This document shows, piece after piece, positions 53,995 to 62,538 of a stretch of 64,000 bases of DNA. A program made the translations under genes and the position numbers. Under the pieces are notes generated by a model. The model saw only the letters and a program-made list of their open reading frames with translations. It was not told the DNA's origin and searched no databases. Source of the stretch: Cryptobacteroides sp934698975. GTDB taxonomy: Bacteria > Bacteroidota > Bacteroidia > Bacteroidales > UBA932. The stretch is taken from positions 62,001-126,000 of the forward strand of contig CAKUVR010000003.1 in the NCBI GenBank assembly GCA_934698975.1, in the 5' to 3' direction. Position 1 is the stretch's first letter; the number at the start of each line of letters is the position of its first letter.

Positions 53995-54134
53995 CAAATT
54001 TAGAAAGTATTTTTGAAATATGAAACATTGTGAAGCAAAACTTTAACCTTTTGTTTATTAAACCGCTCAATTGATGACAATTTTGGTTTGAAGTCCCCTA
54101 AACTTTCCGAATAAGCATAAATTTATTACTTTTG
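53995..54134. promoter_or_regulatory. Divergent promoters: SusCD locus (-) and LytTR regulator (+)
   Basis: Minus-strand TAAATTTG at 53995-54002 lies about 80 bases before the locus start. Plus-strand TACTTTTG at 54127-54134 lies before the LytTR gene. The roughly 280-base A+T-rich gap (53917-54200) could hold operator sites; I can name no further motif. Confidence 0.5.
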
Positions 54135-54200
54135 CATAGTGATGTCTGCGCCATGACCGATTCCGGTCATGGCCTGGAATCTCAAGTAAAGGAGAAAAGG

Positions 54201-55085
54201 ATGGGCTTTTTCAATAATCCTCTGCCTGGCTATCTTCGAGGCAAGAACCAACTTATCTACACCGTGACTTTCACGGCGTTGTTCTCCATCGTGTTCCTGC
54301 TGGTCAGCCTCCCGTTCTCGCACAACAGTTGGATGGCGCTCGGGAACTCAAGGTTCTTCGTTTTCACGGTGCTTTTTGCTCTCGGATCATTAATGATCGT
54401 GATACTCAGCAAGTTCATCATGTACAAGACCCGTAACAGAATCAAGATGAATTTTCTGGGCTACATAACGTGGTGCGTCTGTGAGGTTATCGTGATCTGT
54501 CTGGCATATTCATTCATAACAGTACCGATCACAGGCATAGGTTGGGATCAGTTCCCTAAGACTTTGGGCAATGCCCTTCTGTATGGGAATACCTCATTGA
54601 TAATTCCTTACATTCTTGCCGGAATGTACTATGCCATCCAGGACAAGAACCAGATCATCCGACTGATGAACTATGGCAATGTTGTTTCGGACGAGGCGGT
54701 GCCGATCTCGCAGCTGGAGAAGATCACGCTTTTCGACAACAGCGGTGACCTGAAACTTTGCGTCAGCGCTTCCAACCTTTATTATATAGAGTCCGATGAC
54801 AACTACATCGTGGTTTGGTACACCGACAGCAAGGGTGACCTGAAGCGCTATATGCTCCGCTGCCGCCTGAAGACCGTTGAGGAAAGCTTCCGGGGCAGCA
54901 GCCTTGTGCGTTGCCACAGAAAGTACATCGTGAATATGGACAAGGTCAAGGTTCTGCGCAAGGAGAAGGATGGCTATGAACTGGATCTCGACAACGACGC
55001 GATTGCTCCGATTCCGATCACGAAGACATATTCAGAAAACGTCCTGAGCCGTTTCAACAACACCTCAGGACGCCGTATGCAGTGA
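54201..55085 (+). CDS. Membrane-anchored LytTR transcription regulator
   Basis: A 294-residue protein with four membrane segments (about 18-140) and a C-terminal LytTR DNA-binding domain (about 185-285, LYYIESDDNYIVVWY; SSLVRCHRKYIVNMDKV). ATG 54201 is chosen because AAAGGA lies 7 bases upstream; an earlier ATG at 54153 is also possible, and a TTG at 54132 would lie inside the promoter box. It is divergent from the SusCD locus and may control it. The signal sensed is unknown. Confidence 0.85.
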   Translation: MGFFNNPLPGYLRGKNQLIYTVTFTALFSIVFLLVSLPFSHNSWMALGNSRFFVFTVLFALGSLMIVILSKFIMYKTRNRIKMNFLGYITWCVCEVIVICLAYSFITVPITGIGWDQFPKTLGNALLYGNTSLIIPYILAGMYYAIQDKNQIIRLMNYGNVVSDEAVPISQLEKITLFDNSGDLKLCVSASNLYYIESDDNYIVVWYTDSKGDLKRYMLRCRLKTVEESFRGSSLVRCHRKYIVNMDKVKVLRKEKDGYELDLDNDAIAPIPITKTYSENVLSRFNNTSGRRMQ

Positions 55086-55096
55086 TATTCCCGCTA

Positions 55097-55966
55097 TTAT
55101 TCGCAGAGTTTGTTCAGTGCGAGTTCGACGAGGGCGCGCACCTGCGGCTTGTAGTCCGGGTTGCTGCTCTTGAGGTAGCGGTTGGCGATGGCACAGCAGA
55201 TTGTGCCGGCCTCGTGTCCGAGGTGCCTTGCCATTCCGGCGACAGCCGAACTCTCCATCTCGAAATTCGTGATCCTGTAGTCGCCGAAGCGGAACGACTC
55301 GAAGTCCTTCAGCATGTCCGGCATCGCAAGACCTTGTCTGACGACTCTGCCCTGAGGTCCGTAAAAGCCTGATGCCGAGATGGTCATTCCTTTTACTGAA
55401 CAGTCTTCAAACTTCTTGATCAGCTTTTCGCTGGCCTTCACGAAGTAAGGAGAAGGGAGGTTCTCGTTCCAGTGTGTGTGCTTCTTGAAAGCTTCCTCCA
55501 TCTCAAGGTTGGAGACCTCGTCACGGTTTGCGTACCAGTTCATAAGTCCGTCGCAACCTACTGAATAGTGGGAGAAAATCGCTGAGCCGAGCGGAATGTC
55601 CGCTTGCACTGCTCCGCAGGTTCCTATTCTGAGGATTGTCAGGGTGCGGTGCTCCTTTTTCGGCTCACGTGTGATGAAGTCCACATTGGCCAAGGCGTCC
55701 AGCTCGGTCATCACTATGTCGATGTTGTCCGTTCCGATTCCGGTTGACAACACGGTGATTCTCTTGCCGTTGTACTTGCCGGTCGTGGAGACGAACTCCC
55801 TTGACTGGTGGCGGAACTCGATGTCGGTGAGGAATCCGGCGACCATGTCAACCCTTCCCGGGTCTCCGACGAGGATGATGATGTCAGCCAGCTCTTCCGG
55901 TTTCAGATGGATGTGGAACGCCGATCCGTCATCGTTGATGATTAATTCAGATTCTGCTATTCTCAT
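55097..55966 (-). CDS. udp: Uridine phosphorylase family protein
   Basis: A 289-residue nucleoside phosphorylase of the PNP/UDP family. ADIIILVGDPGRVDMVAGFL gives the phosphate-binding loop; RIGTCGAVQADIPLGS and TNFEMESSAVAGMARHLGHE carry the ribose- and base-binding residues. It splits uridine to uracil and ribose-1-phosphate, feeding the Upp at 5.6 kb. A minus-strand box TATATTTG lies at 56036-56043. The exact nucleoside preference is inferred. Confidence 0.87.
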   Translation of the reverse strand: MRIAESELIINDDGSAFHIHLKPEELADIIILVGDPGRVDMVAGFLTDIEFRHQSREFVSTTGKYNGKRITVLSTGIGTDNIDIVMTELDALANVDFITREPKKEHRTLTILRIGTCGAVQADIPLGSAIFSHYSVGCDGLMNWYANRDEVSNLEMEEAFKKHTHWNENLPSPYFVKASEKLIKKFEDCSVKGMTISASGFYGPQGRVVRQGLAMPDMLKDFESFRFGDYRITNFEMESSAVAGMARHLGHEAGTICCAIANRYLKSSNPDYKPQVRALVELALNKLCE

Positions 55967-56035
55967 AATATGAATTTTAATGTTTAGTAATCCTGAAAGA
56001 TTACCGAATTGTTTTTTAGTGCTTACTTATGCCGC

Positions 56036-56072
56036 CAAATATAAGAATATTCAACGGAATTAACTATTTTTG
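56036..56072. promoter_or_regulatory. Divergent promoters of udp (-) and DUF4293 gene (+)
   Basis: TATATTTG on the minus strand (56036-56043) and TATTTTTG on the plus strand (56065-56072). The plus-strand box lies only 6 bases before its ATG. Confidence 0.6.
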
Positions 56073-56078
56073 TAAAAT

Positions 56079-56516
56079 ATGTGGCAAAGACTTCAAACTT
56101 TATACCTGTGCATAGCCACAGGTCTCATAGCGGCGCTTTTCTTCAGCGTCAAGGCATTCACGCTTGGTCCCGGCGGGATTCATGCCGCCGAGTTGACCTA
56201 CGTCAAGTACACACCTTACCTTATTCTTCTGATTCTGATCACCATCCTTCAGCTTCTGGCAGTATTCTCGTTCAACGCTCGGGTCTTCCAGATGCGCACG
56301 GCCGTGCTCTCAGCCATCCTGATGATCGCTCTTCAGGCATGGATCGGGGTGGATTATTTCACGGCTGACAAGGAATGGATATTCAAGTTCACCGCAGTGT
56401 TCCCGCTCGTGGCCGCGATCCTGAATTTCATCGCCGCAAGGTACATTCTCAGGGATCAGCTTCTTGTGGAGAGTGTTTCCCACCTCCGCTCCCGGAAGAA
56501 GAATCATAAAATCTAA
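56079..56516 (+). CDS. DUF4293 membrane protein
   Basis: A 145-residue protein with four hydrophobic segments (about 7-24, 45-65, 73-92 and 104-121) and the N-terminal MWQRLQTLYL typical of DUF4293, a Bacteroidota-specific family of unknown role. It is on the plus strand and overlaps the convergent yidD stop by 4 bases. The start lies 6 bases from a TATTTTTG box, so the transcript may be leaderless. Confidence 0.85.
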   Translation: MWQRLQTLYLCIATGLIAALFFSVKAFTLGPGGIHAAELTYVKYTPYLILLILITILQLLAVFSFNARVFQMRTAVLSAILMIALQAWIGVDYFTADKEWIFKFTAVFPLVAAILNFIAARYILRDQLLVESVSHLRSRKKNHKI

Positions 56517-56773
56517 GGCACAGGATCATACCCGCTGCCGCCCCATGGGTTGCAGCGAAGAAGCCGCCAGACGGTCAGAAACAAGCCCTTGATAGGACCC
56601 CACTTCTTGAACGCCTCGATGGCGTAGGTGGAGCACGAAGGCTCGAACCGGCAGGTTTTGGGAATATATGGACCGATGCAGGTGCGGTAGAACCAGATAA
56701 AAGCCAGGAACGGCGCGATGCACACCTTCCTGATCCGTTGTCTCCAAGGAGGAATATTCCCGCTAGGCTTCAT
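56513..56773 (-). CDS. yidD: Membrane protein insertion efficiency factor YidD
   Basis: An 86-residue YidD protein aiding YidC-dependent membrane insertion. Signature KTCRFEPSCSTYAIEAFKKW with the conserved Cys residues and LLRCNPWGGSGYDPVP at the C-terminus. It overlaps the end of rnpA by 11 bases; rnpA-yidD adjacency is a widely conserved arrangement. Confidence 0.95.
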   Translation of the reverse strand: MKPSGNIPPWRQRIRKVCIAPFLAFIWFYRTCIGPYIPKTCRFEPSCSTYAIEAFKKWGPIKGLFLTVWRLLRCNPWGGSGYDPVP

Positions 56774-57137
56774 GTCCCGCTATCTTTTGAAGAACCGAGG
56801 CGACCTGCTCCCGCACGGCGGCATATTCCAAGACCTCCTTTGTGTTATAGAGGAATAGTATTGAATATCCTTTCGGAGGGAGAATGTCCTTTTGGGTTCT
56901 GTAGGCTTCACGCAGCCGGCGTTTCAGCAGGTTGCGTTTGACGGCTCTCTTGAACAGACGTTTCGGGACTGAGACAATGATGGAATTCGGTTGTGACAGA
57001 ATCCCATCATCGTTTGCCTCATCAGTTTTAAGGAAACAGTATTTGATACCGGACGTGAACCCCCAGCGGCCCCGTGACATCAGAGCCGAAATCTTCGACT
57101 TCCCGTGAAGCCGCTCGGATTTCGGTAGAGTGAACAT
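56763..57137 (-). CDS. rnpA: RNase P protein component
   Basis: A 124-residue protein subunit of RNase P, which trims the 5' end of pre-tRNA. The RNR motif is visible as KRAVKRNLLKRRLREAYR (about 58-80), after an N-terminal segment with LPKSERLHGKSKI. The gene overlaps yidD and follows hemD by 4 bases. Confidence 0.94.
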   Translation of the reverse strand: MFTLPKSERLHGKSKISALMSRGRWGFTSGIKYCFLKTDEANDDGILSQPNSIIVSVPKRLFKRAVKRNLLKRRLREAYRTQKDILPPKGYSILFLYNTKEVLEYAAVREQVASVLQKIAGHEA

Positions 57138-57141
57138 TCTG

Positions 57142-57885
57142 CTACTTGTGGGCTTCGAGGTAAAGTTCTATCGCCTTGGCCACAGACGGAGCCTCCGGTG
57201 TCGGAGCCTGGATCTCAATCTTTAGACCGGCCTCTTCCATTGCCTTCACGATGGATTTCCCGTAAGCCACGAATTTGATGTCTCCCTGCTGGAACTCCGG
57301 AAAGTTCTCGTAGAGGGACTTGATGTCGTAAGGATTGTAGAAGACAATCATGTCGTAGTCCGTAAGGTTCAGGTCCTTAAGATCCTGAGGCACGGACTTG
57401 ACGAACACGGCTGTCTTGTAATCAAGCTTATGGGCTTCCATGAGGTTCGTCAAAGGAGAACTGTTGCTTGAATCGGATTGGGTCACAAGGAATTTCTCGC
57501 CCTTGTGCTTGGAACCGATCTGCTCTATGATGGAATCCGGAGTGCCGTTTCCGTAGAATATCTTGCGCTTGCGGTAGACGATATGCTTCTGGAGGTACAT
57601 GGCGACCGCCTCGGTGGTGCAGAAATACTTCATCGTCTCCGGAACTTTAACCCTCAGTTCTTCGCACAGACCATAGAACGCGTCAATAGTATGGCGGGAC
57701 GAGAAAATGATTGCGGTGTAATCCAGAATGTTTATTCTCTGAGCCCGGAATTCCCGTGATGAGAGGGGCTCGATGAGAAAGAACTGCTTGAATGTGATGT
57801 CAACGCCATATTTATCTTTCAGAGCGACGTATGGAGCGTCGTTGAGAGGCGCGCGCTGTGAGATCAAAATCTTCTTTATTGCCAT
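57142..57885 (-). CDS. hemD: Uroporphyrinogen-III synthase-like protein
   Basis: A 247-residue two-lobed protein of the HemD family, which closes and isomerises hydroxymethylbilane. Recognisable parts are the N-terminal KKILISQRAPLNDAP, NILDYTAIIFSSRHTIDAFY in the first lobe, and DYDMIVFYNPYDIKSLYENF and FVAYGKSIVKAMEEAGLKI in the second. Other haem genes are not in the window; in Bacteroidota a HemD-like gene next to rnpA-yidD is common. Catalysis is inferred. Confidence 0.85.
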   Translation of the reverse strand: MAIKKILISQRAPLNDAPYVALKDKYGVDITFKQFFLIEPLSSREFRAQRINILDYTAIIFSSRHTIDAFYGLCEELRVKVPETMKYFCTTEAVAMYLQKHIVYRKRKIFYGNGTPDSIIEQIGSKHKGEKFLVTQSDSSNSSPLTNLMEAHKLDYKTAVFVKSVPQDLKDLNLTDYDMIVFYNPYDIKSLYENFPEFQQGDIKFVAYGKSIVKAMEEAGLKIEIQAPTPEAPSVAKAIELYLEAHK

Positions 57886-57917
57886 ATTCTTGTTTTCTAA
57901 TTCGGCCTCCGGTGAAG

Positions 57918-58550
57918 CTACAGCAACTTGGCTGAAAGCACCAGAACGGTGGTCGGAAGTAATTCAAGGCCGCAAAGATACAAAAATGTTGTGAAAGGAT
58001 TGCAAGCCGACGCGAAAATCTGTCCCCGCCTGAAGATGTGGACAATGTATGTCGCAGCGATGATGCACAGGAGTATGGTGCGTGTAAGTTCCTTGTTTCC
58101 AATCGTTGCGTTGAGGATCGCTCCGACAGGGAACACAATCAGGAAAAGGATGATCATGTAATTGTAAAAAGCATGATTGGCAGCCATGAACGCTTTTGTC
58201 CTGTAGAAACCCATCTCAAGCTGCCAGTTCAGAAAGAACCTCAGCATCAGATATGCCAGCATGGTGCCGGAAAAGGCGGCCAATCCCAAGGCGGGAGGGA
58301 GTGTGTCCATGTAGTCAGGATGGTAAAGGCCGTGTGAATATGCCACCATGCAGAATGGCACGAACAAGACGATTGCGATCCAGTTGCGGCTGCCGCTCAA
58401 CTGAAGGCTGTCCTCAAGGTCAACGTTGCCTTTCCAGCGGAGCATGCAATCGCCAAGCGCTGGCAGAATCTTCAGGAAACTTCTGACGCTCAGCAGAAAA
58501 ACGAATGTGAATATGACAGCGAGGCCACAGAAAACAGGATCGTCGATCAT
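57918..58550 (-). CDS. DUF4271 membrane protein
   Basis: A 210-residue protein with about six hydrophobic segments, beginning MIDDPVFCGLAVIFTFVFLL at ATG 58550; the frame continues upstream to 58670 through the SUI1 gene and that part is rejected. The family DUF4271 is Bacteroidota-specific and unknown in role; RGQIFASACNPFTTFLYLCG and LELLPTTVLVLSAKLL at the end fit it. It lies 7 bases after the SUI1 stop and 32 bases before hemD. Confidence 0.85.
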   Translation of the reverse strand: MIDDPVFCGLAVIFTFVFLLSVRSFLKILPALGDCMLRWKGNVDLEDSLQLSGSRNWIAIVLFVPFCMVAYSHGLYHPDYMDTLPPALGLAAFSGTMLAYLMLRFFLNWQLEMGFYRTKAFMAANHAFYNYMIILFLIVFPVGAILNATIGNKELTRTILLCIIAATYIVHIFRRGQIFASACNPFTTFLYLCGLELLPTTVLVLSAKLL

Positions 58551-58557
58551 GGGATGG

Positions 58558-58905
58558 TCAGTTGCCTCTTTTAGCGTTGTAGCCCATATTCCTGAGCAGT
58601 TCCGTGACTTTGTCGCGAAGGTCTCCCTGTACGGTGATCTCTCCGTCCTTTGCGGAGCCTCCGACTCCACACTTGACCTTCAAGGTCTTGCCCAGAGCCG
58701 CCAGATCCTCCTGCGTGCCCACGAAACCGCTCACCAAGGTCACCTGCTTTCCGCCCCTGTTCCTTCTGTCGATGGTGACGGTGAGCCGCTGCCTGGACGG
58801 TTCCAGAGTCACCTCCTCGGCGGTCTCCTCCTTGGCGTAGCTGAAATTCGGGTCTGTCGAATAGACGACGCCGAGCCTTTGCTTCCAATCGTTATCGGGT
58901 TTCAT
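58558..58905 (-). CDS. SUI1/eIF1-like translation factor
   Basis: A 115-residue protein of the SUI1 (eIF1, YciH) family, thought to influence initiation fidelity. It shows GGKQVTLVSGFVG, the KVKCGVGGSAKDGEITVQGD core and a C-terminal helix. A minus-strand box TATCTTTG (58928-58935) lies 22 bases before the start. It heads an SUI1-DUF4271-hemD-rnpA-yidD cluster. Confidence 0.92.
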   Translation of the reverse strand: MKPDNDWKQRLGVVYSTDPNFSYAKEETAEEVTLEPSRQRLTVTIDRRNRGGKQVTLVSGFVGTQEDLAALGKTLKVKCGVGGSAKDGEITVQGDLRDKVTELLRNMGYNAKRGN

Positions 58906-58923
58906 GATATTCGTTGTTATATT

Positions 58924-58956
58924 TTTGCAAAGATAGCGAATCCTTTTGTATCTTTG
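58924..58956. promoter_or_regulatory. Divergent promoters of the SUI1 gene (-) and the DUF2723 gene (+)
   Basis: Minus-strand TATCTTTG at 58928-58935. Plus-strand TATCTTTG at 58949-58956 with a TTTG at 58924-58927 (about 21 bases upstream) as the -33 element. Confidence 0.65.
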
Positions 58957-59002
58957 TCTGTTTGTAGGCTTTATTCGGCCGATTTAGGAACATAGTTAGT
59001 TT

Positions 59003-62000
59003 ATGGACATTAAGAAATTCAAACTGTGGAACAAGGTGACGGCGCTGGCGGTTCTCGCCATCTCGGCTTTCACCTATCTCTCCACCATTGAGCCGACCGC
59101 TTCCTTCTGGGACTGCGGAGAGTTCATCGCGTCATCGTACAAGCTTGAGGTCGGACACCCGCCGGGAAACCCGGTCTTTCAGCTCATCGCAAGGCTCTTC
59201 ACCATGTTCACCGGCCCGGACAAGGCCGCTGTGATGGTGAACTCCATGAGCGCGATCTGCTCGGCCCTCACGATATTCTTCCTCTACCTTACCATCGTAT
59301 TCCTTGTCAAGAGGGTGATTGTGCCGAAACGTGAAGGCGAAGACGGGACAGGGGAATATTCCTTGGAACAGGCCATCGCCATCTATGGCAGCGGCGCCGT
59401 CGGCGCCTTGGCGTATTGCTTCTCTGACACGTTCTGGTTCTCGGCGGTGGAGGGAGAGGTCTATGCCATGTCGTCCCTGTTCACGGCCATGGTCGTCTGG
59501 GCGATGACAAAGTGGTACGAGGAGACCGACCGCAGGTACTCTAGCCGCTGGATCGTGCTGATCTCGTTCCTGATGGGACTTTCCATCGGCGTCCACCTGC
59601 TGAACTTGCTGGCGATTCCGATGCTGGTCTATATGTACTACTTCAAGATGAGAGAGGACAAGCCATATTCATTCTGGGAATATGTCAAGATCATGGCCAT
59701 CTCGGTGGTGATCCTCGGATTCATCCTCTTCTTCATGGTCCCTTACATCCCGAAGATCGCGGCCTATTTCGACCTGTTCTTCGTGAACACTCTCGGACTC
59801 CCGTACAACTCCGGAGCCGCCTTCTTCATCGTGGCTCTACTTACGGCCTGCTTCTGGGGGCTTTTCAAGACCCTCAAGACGGAGAAGGTGTTCTGGAACA
59901 CGGCATTGCTTTGCTTCACCACGATCGTGATCGGATTCTCTGTGTTCAGCATCGTGATTATCCGCTCCTGCGCCAAGACTCCTACCAACGAGTACCAGCC
60001 GGACAACGCCTTTACCCTTGTGCGTTACCTTTCGCGTGAGCAGTACGGCTCCACGCCTTTGCTTTACGGACAGTACTACGGCGCGCCGTATGATATCGAA
60101 CGGAAGTCCTATTGGGCTCCGCTGGACGGAAAATACAAGAGTGTCCCGGCTCCAATCGATTTCAAGTATGACCGTTCCGGAAAGATGCTGTTCCCGAGAA
60201 TGTACAGCAATGCAAGCGACAATCACATAAAGTTCTACGAGTCCTATACAGAAGGCAAAGGCACCCCTGTGCCCGGGGCGAAGTACAAAAAGCCGACGCA
60301 AGGGGCCAATCTGTCTTATTTCTTTGATTTCCAGCTTGGCTGGATGTACTGGCGCTACTTCATGTGGAACTTCGTCGGCCGTCAGAACGAGATTCATTCT
60401 CCTTCTCCCGACCTGTTTACCGGCAATTGGGAGAGCGGAATCCCGTTCATTGACAAGATTCACCTTGGCGACCAGAGCAACGCTCCGCAGTGGCTTCAGG
60501 ACAATCCTGGCAAGAACCACTATTTCTTCCTGCCGCTTCTTCTGGGACTCATCGGCCTGTGCTTCCAGTTCGACAAAGACCGCAGGGGATGCTGGCTGAC
60601 GTTCCTGCTGTTCTTCATGACCGGAATAGCCATCGTCCTCTATCTGAATCAGGCTCCGTATCAGGTTCGTGAAAGGGATTATGCCTACGCGGGCTCGTTC
60701 TACGCGTTCGCCATCTGGATAGGGTTCGCGGTCGCGGCCATATATTCATGGATAGCTTCCGCATTGAAGGAAAAGCACACGGTAGCCGTGGCCGCCGTGA
60801 CTTCCGTCGCCTGTCTTTTCGTTCCCGCGCTGATGGCGGAGGAGAACTGGGATGACCACGACAGAAGCAACCGCTACACTGCCGTCGAGGTTGCCAAGAA
60901 CTATCTTAACTCAGTGGGCGAGAATGGCTTGCTTATCACTCACGGCGATAATGACACCTTCCCTCTTTGGTACGCCCAGGAGGTAGAGGGCTTCAGGAAT
61001 GATGTGAGAATATGCAATACCTCCCTTCTTGGAACGGATTGGTACATAGACCAGATGAGGTATGCCATCAACAACTCCGCCCCGCTGAACCTTTCGATCG
61101 GGCAGGACCAGTACCTTTACGGCACCAACGAGTGGGTTCCGATCGAGGACAAGCGTGACCAGGCGCTTCTGCTTTCCGACTGCATCACCGTGTTCAAGCA
61201 TCCTGACGCAAAACTTTTGTACCAGGACGGCAGCAGGCAGGATTATTGGGTTTCCAGAAAGATGATTATTCCGGTCAACAAGGAGAACTGCCTGAAGAGC
61301 GGAATCGTGAGCGAGAAGTTCGCGGACCAGATTCCGGACTCCATCGTCATCGAGATCCCTAAGAGCAAGAACTATCTCAGCAAGCCTGAGCTCTTCCTGC
61401 TCGATTTCCTCTCCACCTACCAGTGGGACAGGCCTTTGAATATGCTCAATCAGGGTGGTGACCTTAACATAGGCATTAAGAACTACCTGATGTACGAGGG
61501 CTTCTCCTACAAGTTCGTGCCGATCAAGAACAAGCCTCAATCCCTTGAGGTCGGCTTGGTGGACACCGATGACCTGTACGACAAGATCACGGACAAGTTC
61601 TGCTTCGATGCCGTTTCCCGCGAGGACTACTGCGTTGACTACCAGAACACCTACACCTTCCTCGGTGTCATGTCATTAAGGAATATGTTCGTGTCCGCCG
61701 CCAACGCGTTCATCGCCGCCGGAGAGAACGACCGCGCGGAAGAGATGCTCGACAAGTGCCAGCAGGTTCTCAAACCTAAGGAGTACCCGTACGACAACTC
61801 TATTCTCGGTTGGGGCACCAATGCCATCTTCCCGATAGAGATGGTCAAGGACTATTACGCTCTCGGAAAGCCGGAGAAGGCCAAAGCCCTTGCCACGGAA
61901 CTGACCAATGAGCTCACCGAGTCCATCAGGTTCTACCTTGACTTCTACCCGATGTGCAAGAGTGACTTTGAATATAACTGCAATCTCATCTACTACATGA

Positions 62001-62089
62001 CCAACGATGTCATCCGCAAGGCCGGTGACAAGGAGTTCGCCGACGAGATCGAGAAATCCCTCGCCGCGTTCCTGTCTGCCCAGTCTTAG
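59003..62089 (+). CDS. DUF2723 multi-pass membrane protein (putative GT-C glycosyltransferase)
   Basis: A 1028-residue protein with about twelve or more hydrophobic segments in the first 620 residues, then a soluble C-terminal half. The opening AFTYLSTIEPTASFWDCGEF and VGHPPGNPVFQLIARLF are the DUF2723 signature; the acidic residue in WDCGEF is placed like the catalytic one of GT-C transferases. The family is broadly found in Bacteroidota and is linked to lipid-carried sugar transfer onto exported proteins. The donor and acceptor here are not known. It has its own promoter. Confidence 0.88.
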   Translation: MDIKKFKLWNKVTALAVLAISAFTYLSTIEPTASFWDCGEFIASSYKLEVGHPPGNPVFQLIARLFTMFTGPDKAAVMVNSMSAICSALTIFFLYLTIVFLVKRVIVPKREGEDGTGEYSLEQAIAIYGSGAVGALAYCFSDTFWFSAVEGEVYAMSSLFTAMVVWAMTKWYEETDRRYSSRWIVLISFLMGLSIGVHLLNLLAIPMLVYMYYFKMREDKPYSFWEYVKIMAISVVILGFILFFMVPYIPKIAAYFDLFFVNTLGLPYNSGAAFFIVALLTACFWGLFKTLKTEKVFWNTALLCFTTIVIGFSVFSIVIIRSCAKTPTNEYQPDNAFTLVRYLSREQYGSTPLLYGQYYGAPYDIERKSYWAPLDGKYKSVPAPIDFKYDRSGKMLFPRMYSNASDNHIKFYESYTEGKGTPVPGAKYKKPTQGANLSYFFDFQLGWMYWRYFMWNFVGRQNEIHSPSPDLFTGNWESGIPFIDKIHLGDQSNAPQWLQDNPGKNHYFFLPLLLGLIGLCFQFDKDRRGCWLTFLLFFMTGIAIVLYLNQAPYQVRERDYAYAGSFYAFAIWIGFAVAAIYSWIASALKEKHTVAVAAVTSVACLFVPALMAEENWDDHDRSNRYTAVEVAKNYLNSVGENGLLITHGDNDTFPLWYAQEVEGFRNDVRICNTSLLGTDWYIDQMRYAINNSAPLNLSIGQDQYLYGTNEWVPIEDKRDQALLLSDCITVFKHPDAKLLYQDGSRQDYWVSRKMIIPVNKENCLKSGIVSEKFADQIPDSIVIEIPKSKNYLSKPELFLLDFLSTYQWDRPLNMLNQGGDLNIGIKNYLMYEGFSYKFVPIKNKPQSLEVGLVDTDDLYDKITDKFCFDAVSREDYCVDYQNTYTFLGVMSLRNMFVSAANAFIAAGENDRAEEMLDKCQQVLKPKEYPYDNSILGWGTNAIFPIEMVKDYYALGKPEKAKALATELTNELTESIRFYLDFYPMCKSDFEYNCNLIYYMTNDVIRKAGDKEFADEIEKSLAAFLSAQS

Positions 62090-62163
62090 AATGTTTCGGA
62101 AATCCCGATAGCAGTTATCGAAACAAAGGGAAGATAATCCATCCCGAATCGCATGTGGTGTTA

Positions 62164-62171
62164 TAATTTTG
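62164..62171 (+). promoter_or_regulatory. Promoter box for the small membrane protein and ThrE pair
   Basis: TAATTTTG (TAnnTTTG) lies 28 bases before the ATG at 62200. No clear -33 element. Confidence 0.45.
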
Positions 62172-62199
62172 CGCCGTCAAACAAAAAGAGCGTAAGATT

Positions 62200-62538
62200 A
62201 TGACACCACTTGAAATTTCCACGGCTGCCATGAGCGCCAATTCCGGATCACTGATCATCGTTTGCGCGGTCGCAAGCGCGGTCATCCTGATCGTTTCTTT
62301 CCTGTATGAGAGGCTCAAGACCCTCAATGCCAGACACAGCATCATCACCTATTCCGACAATCTTGTAAGACCAGTTTCATGGAACGGCGGAAGGGATGGT
62401 GTGGATGCCGACGGCATCCCTTTCTATGGGTCCTTTGAAGATGAGGATTCAGATGCGAAGGCCGATAACGTTGTTTCACTCCACGATGTTGTAAAGAAGG
62501 ACAAGGAATATGGAAACAGAGGAACTCACGCTGCATAA
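62200..62538 (+). CDS. Small membrane protein of unknown function
   Basis: Not recognised. A 112-residue protein with one N-terminal membrane segment (about 17-38, GSLIIVCAVASAVILIVSFL) and an acidic soluble tail containing DADGIPFYGSFEDEDSDAKA. It overlaps the start of the ThrE-type gene by 29 bases on the same strand, so it is translated with it and may be an accessory part. Confidence 0.6.
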   Translation: MTPLEISTAAMSANSGSLIIVCAVASAVILIVSFLYERLKTLNARHSIITYSDNLVRPVSWNGGRDGVDADGIPFYGSFEDEDSDAKADNVVSLHDVVKKDKEYGNRGTHAA

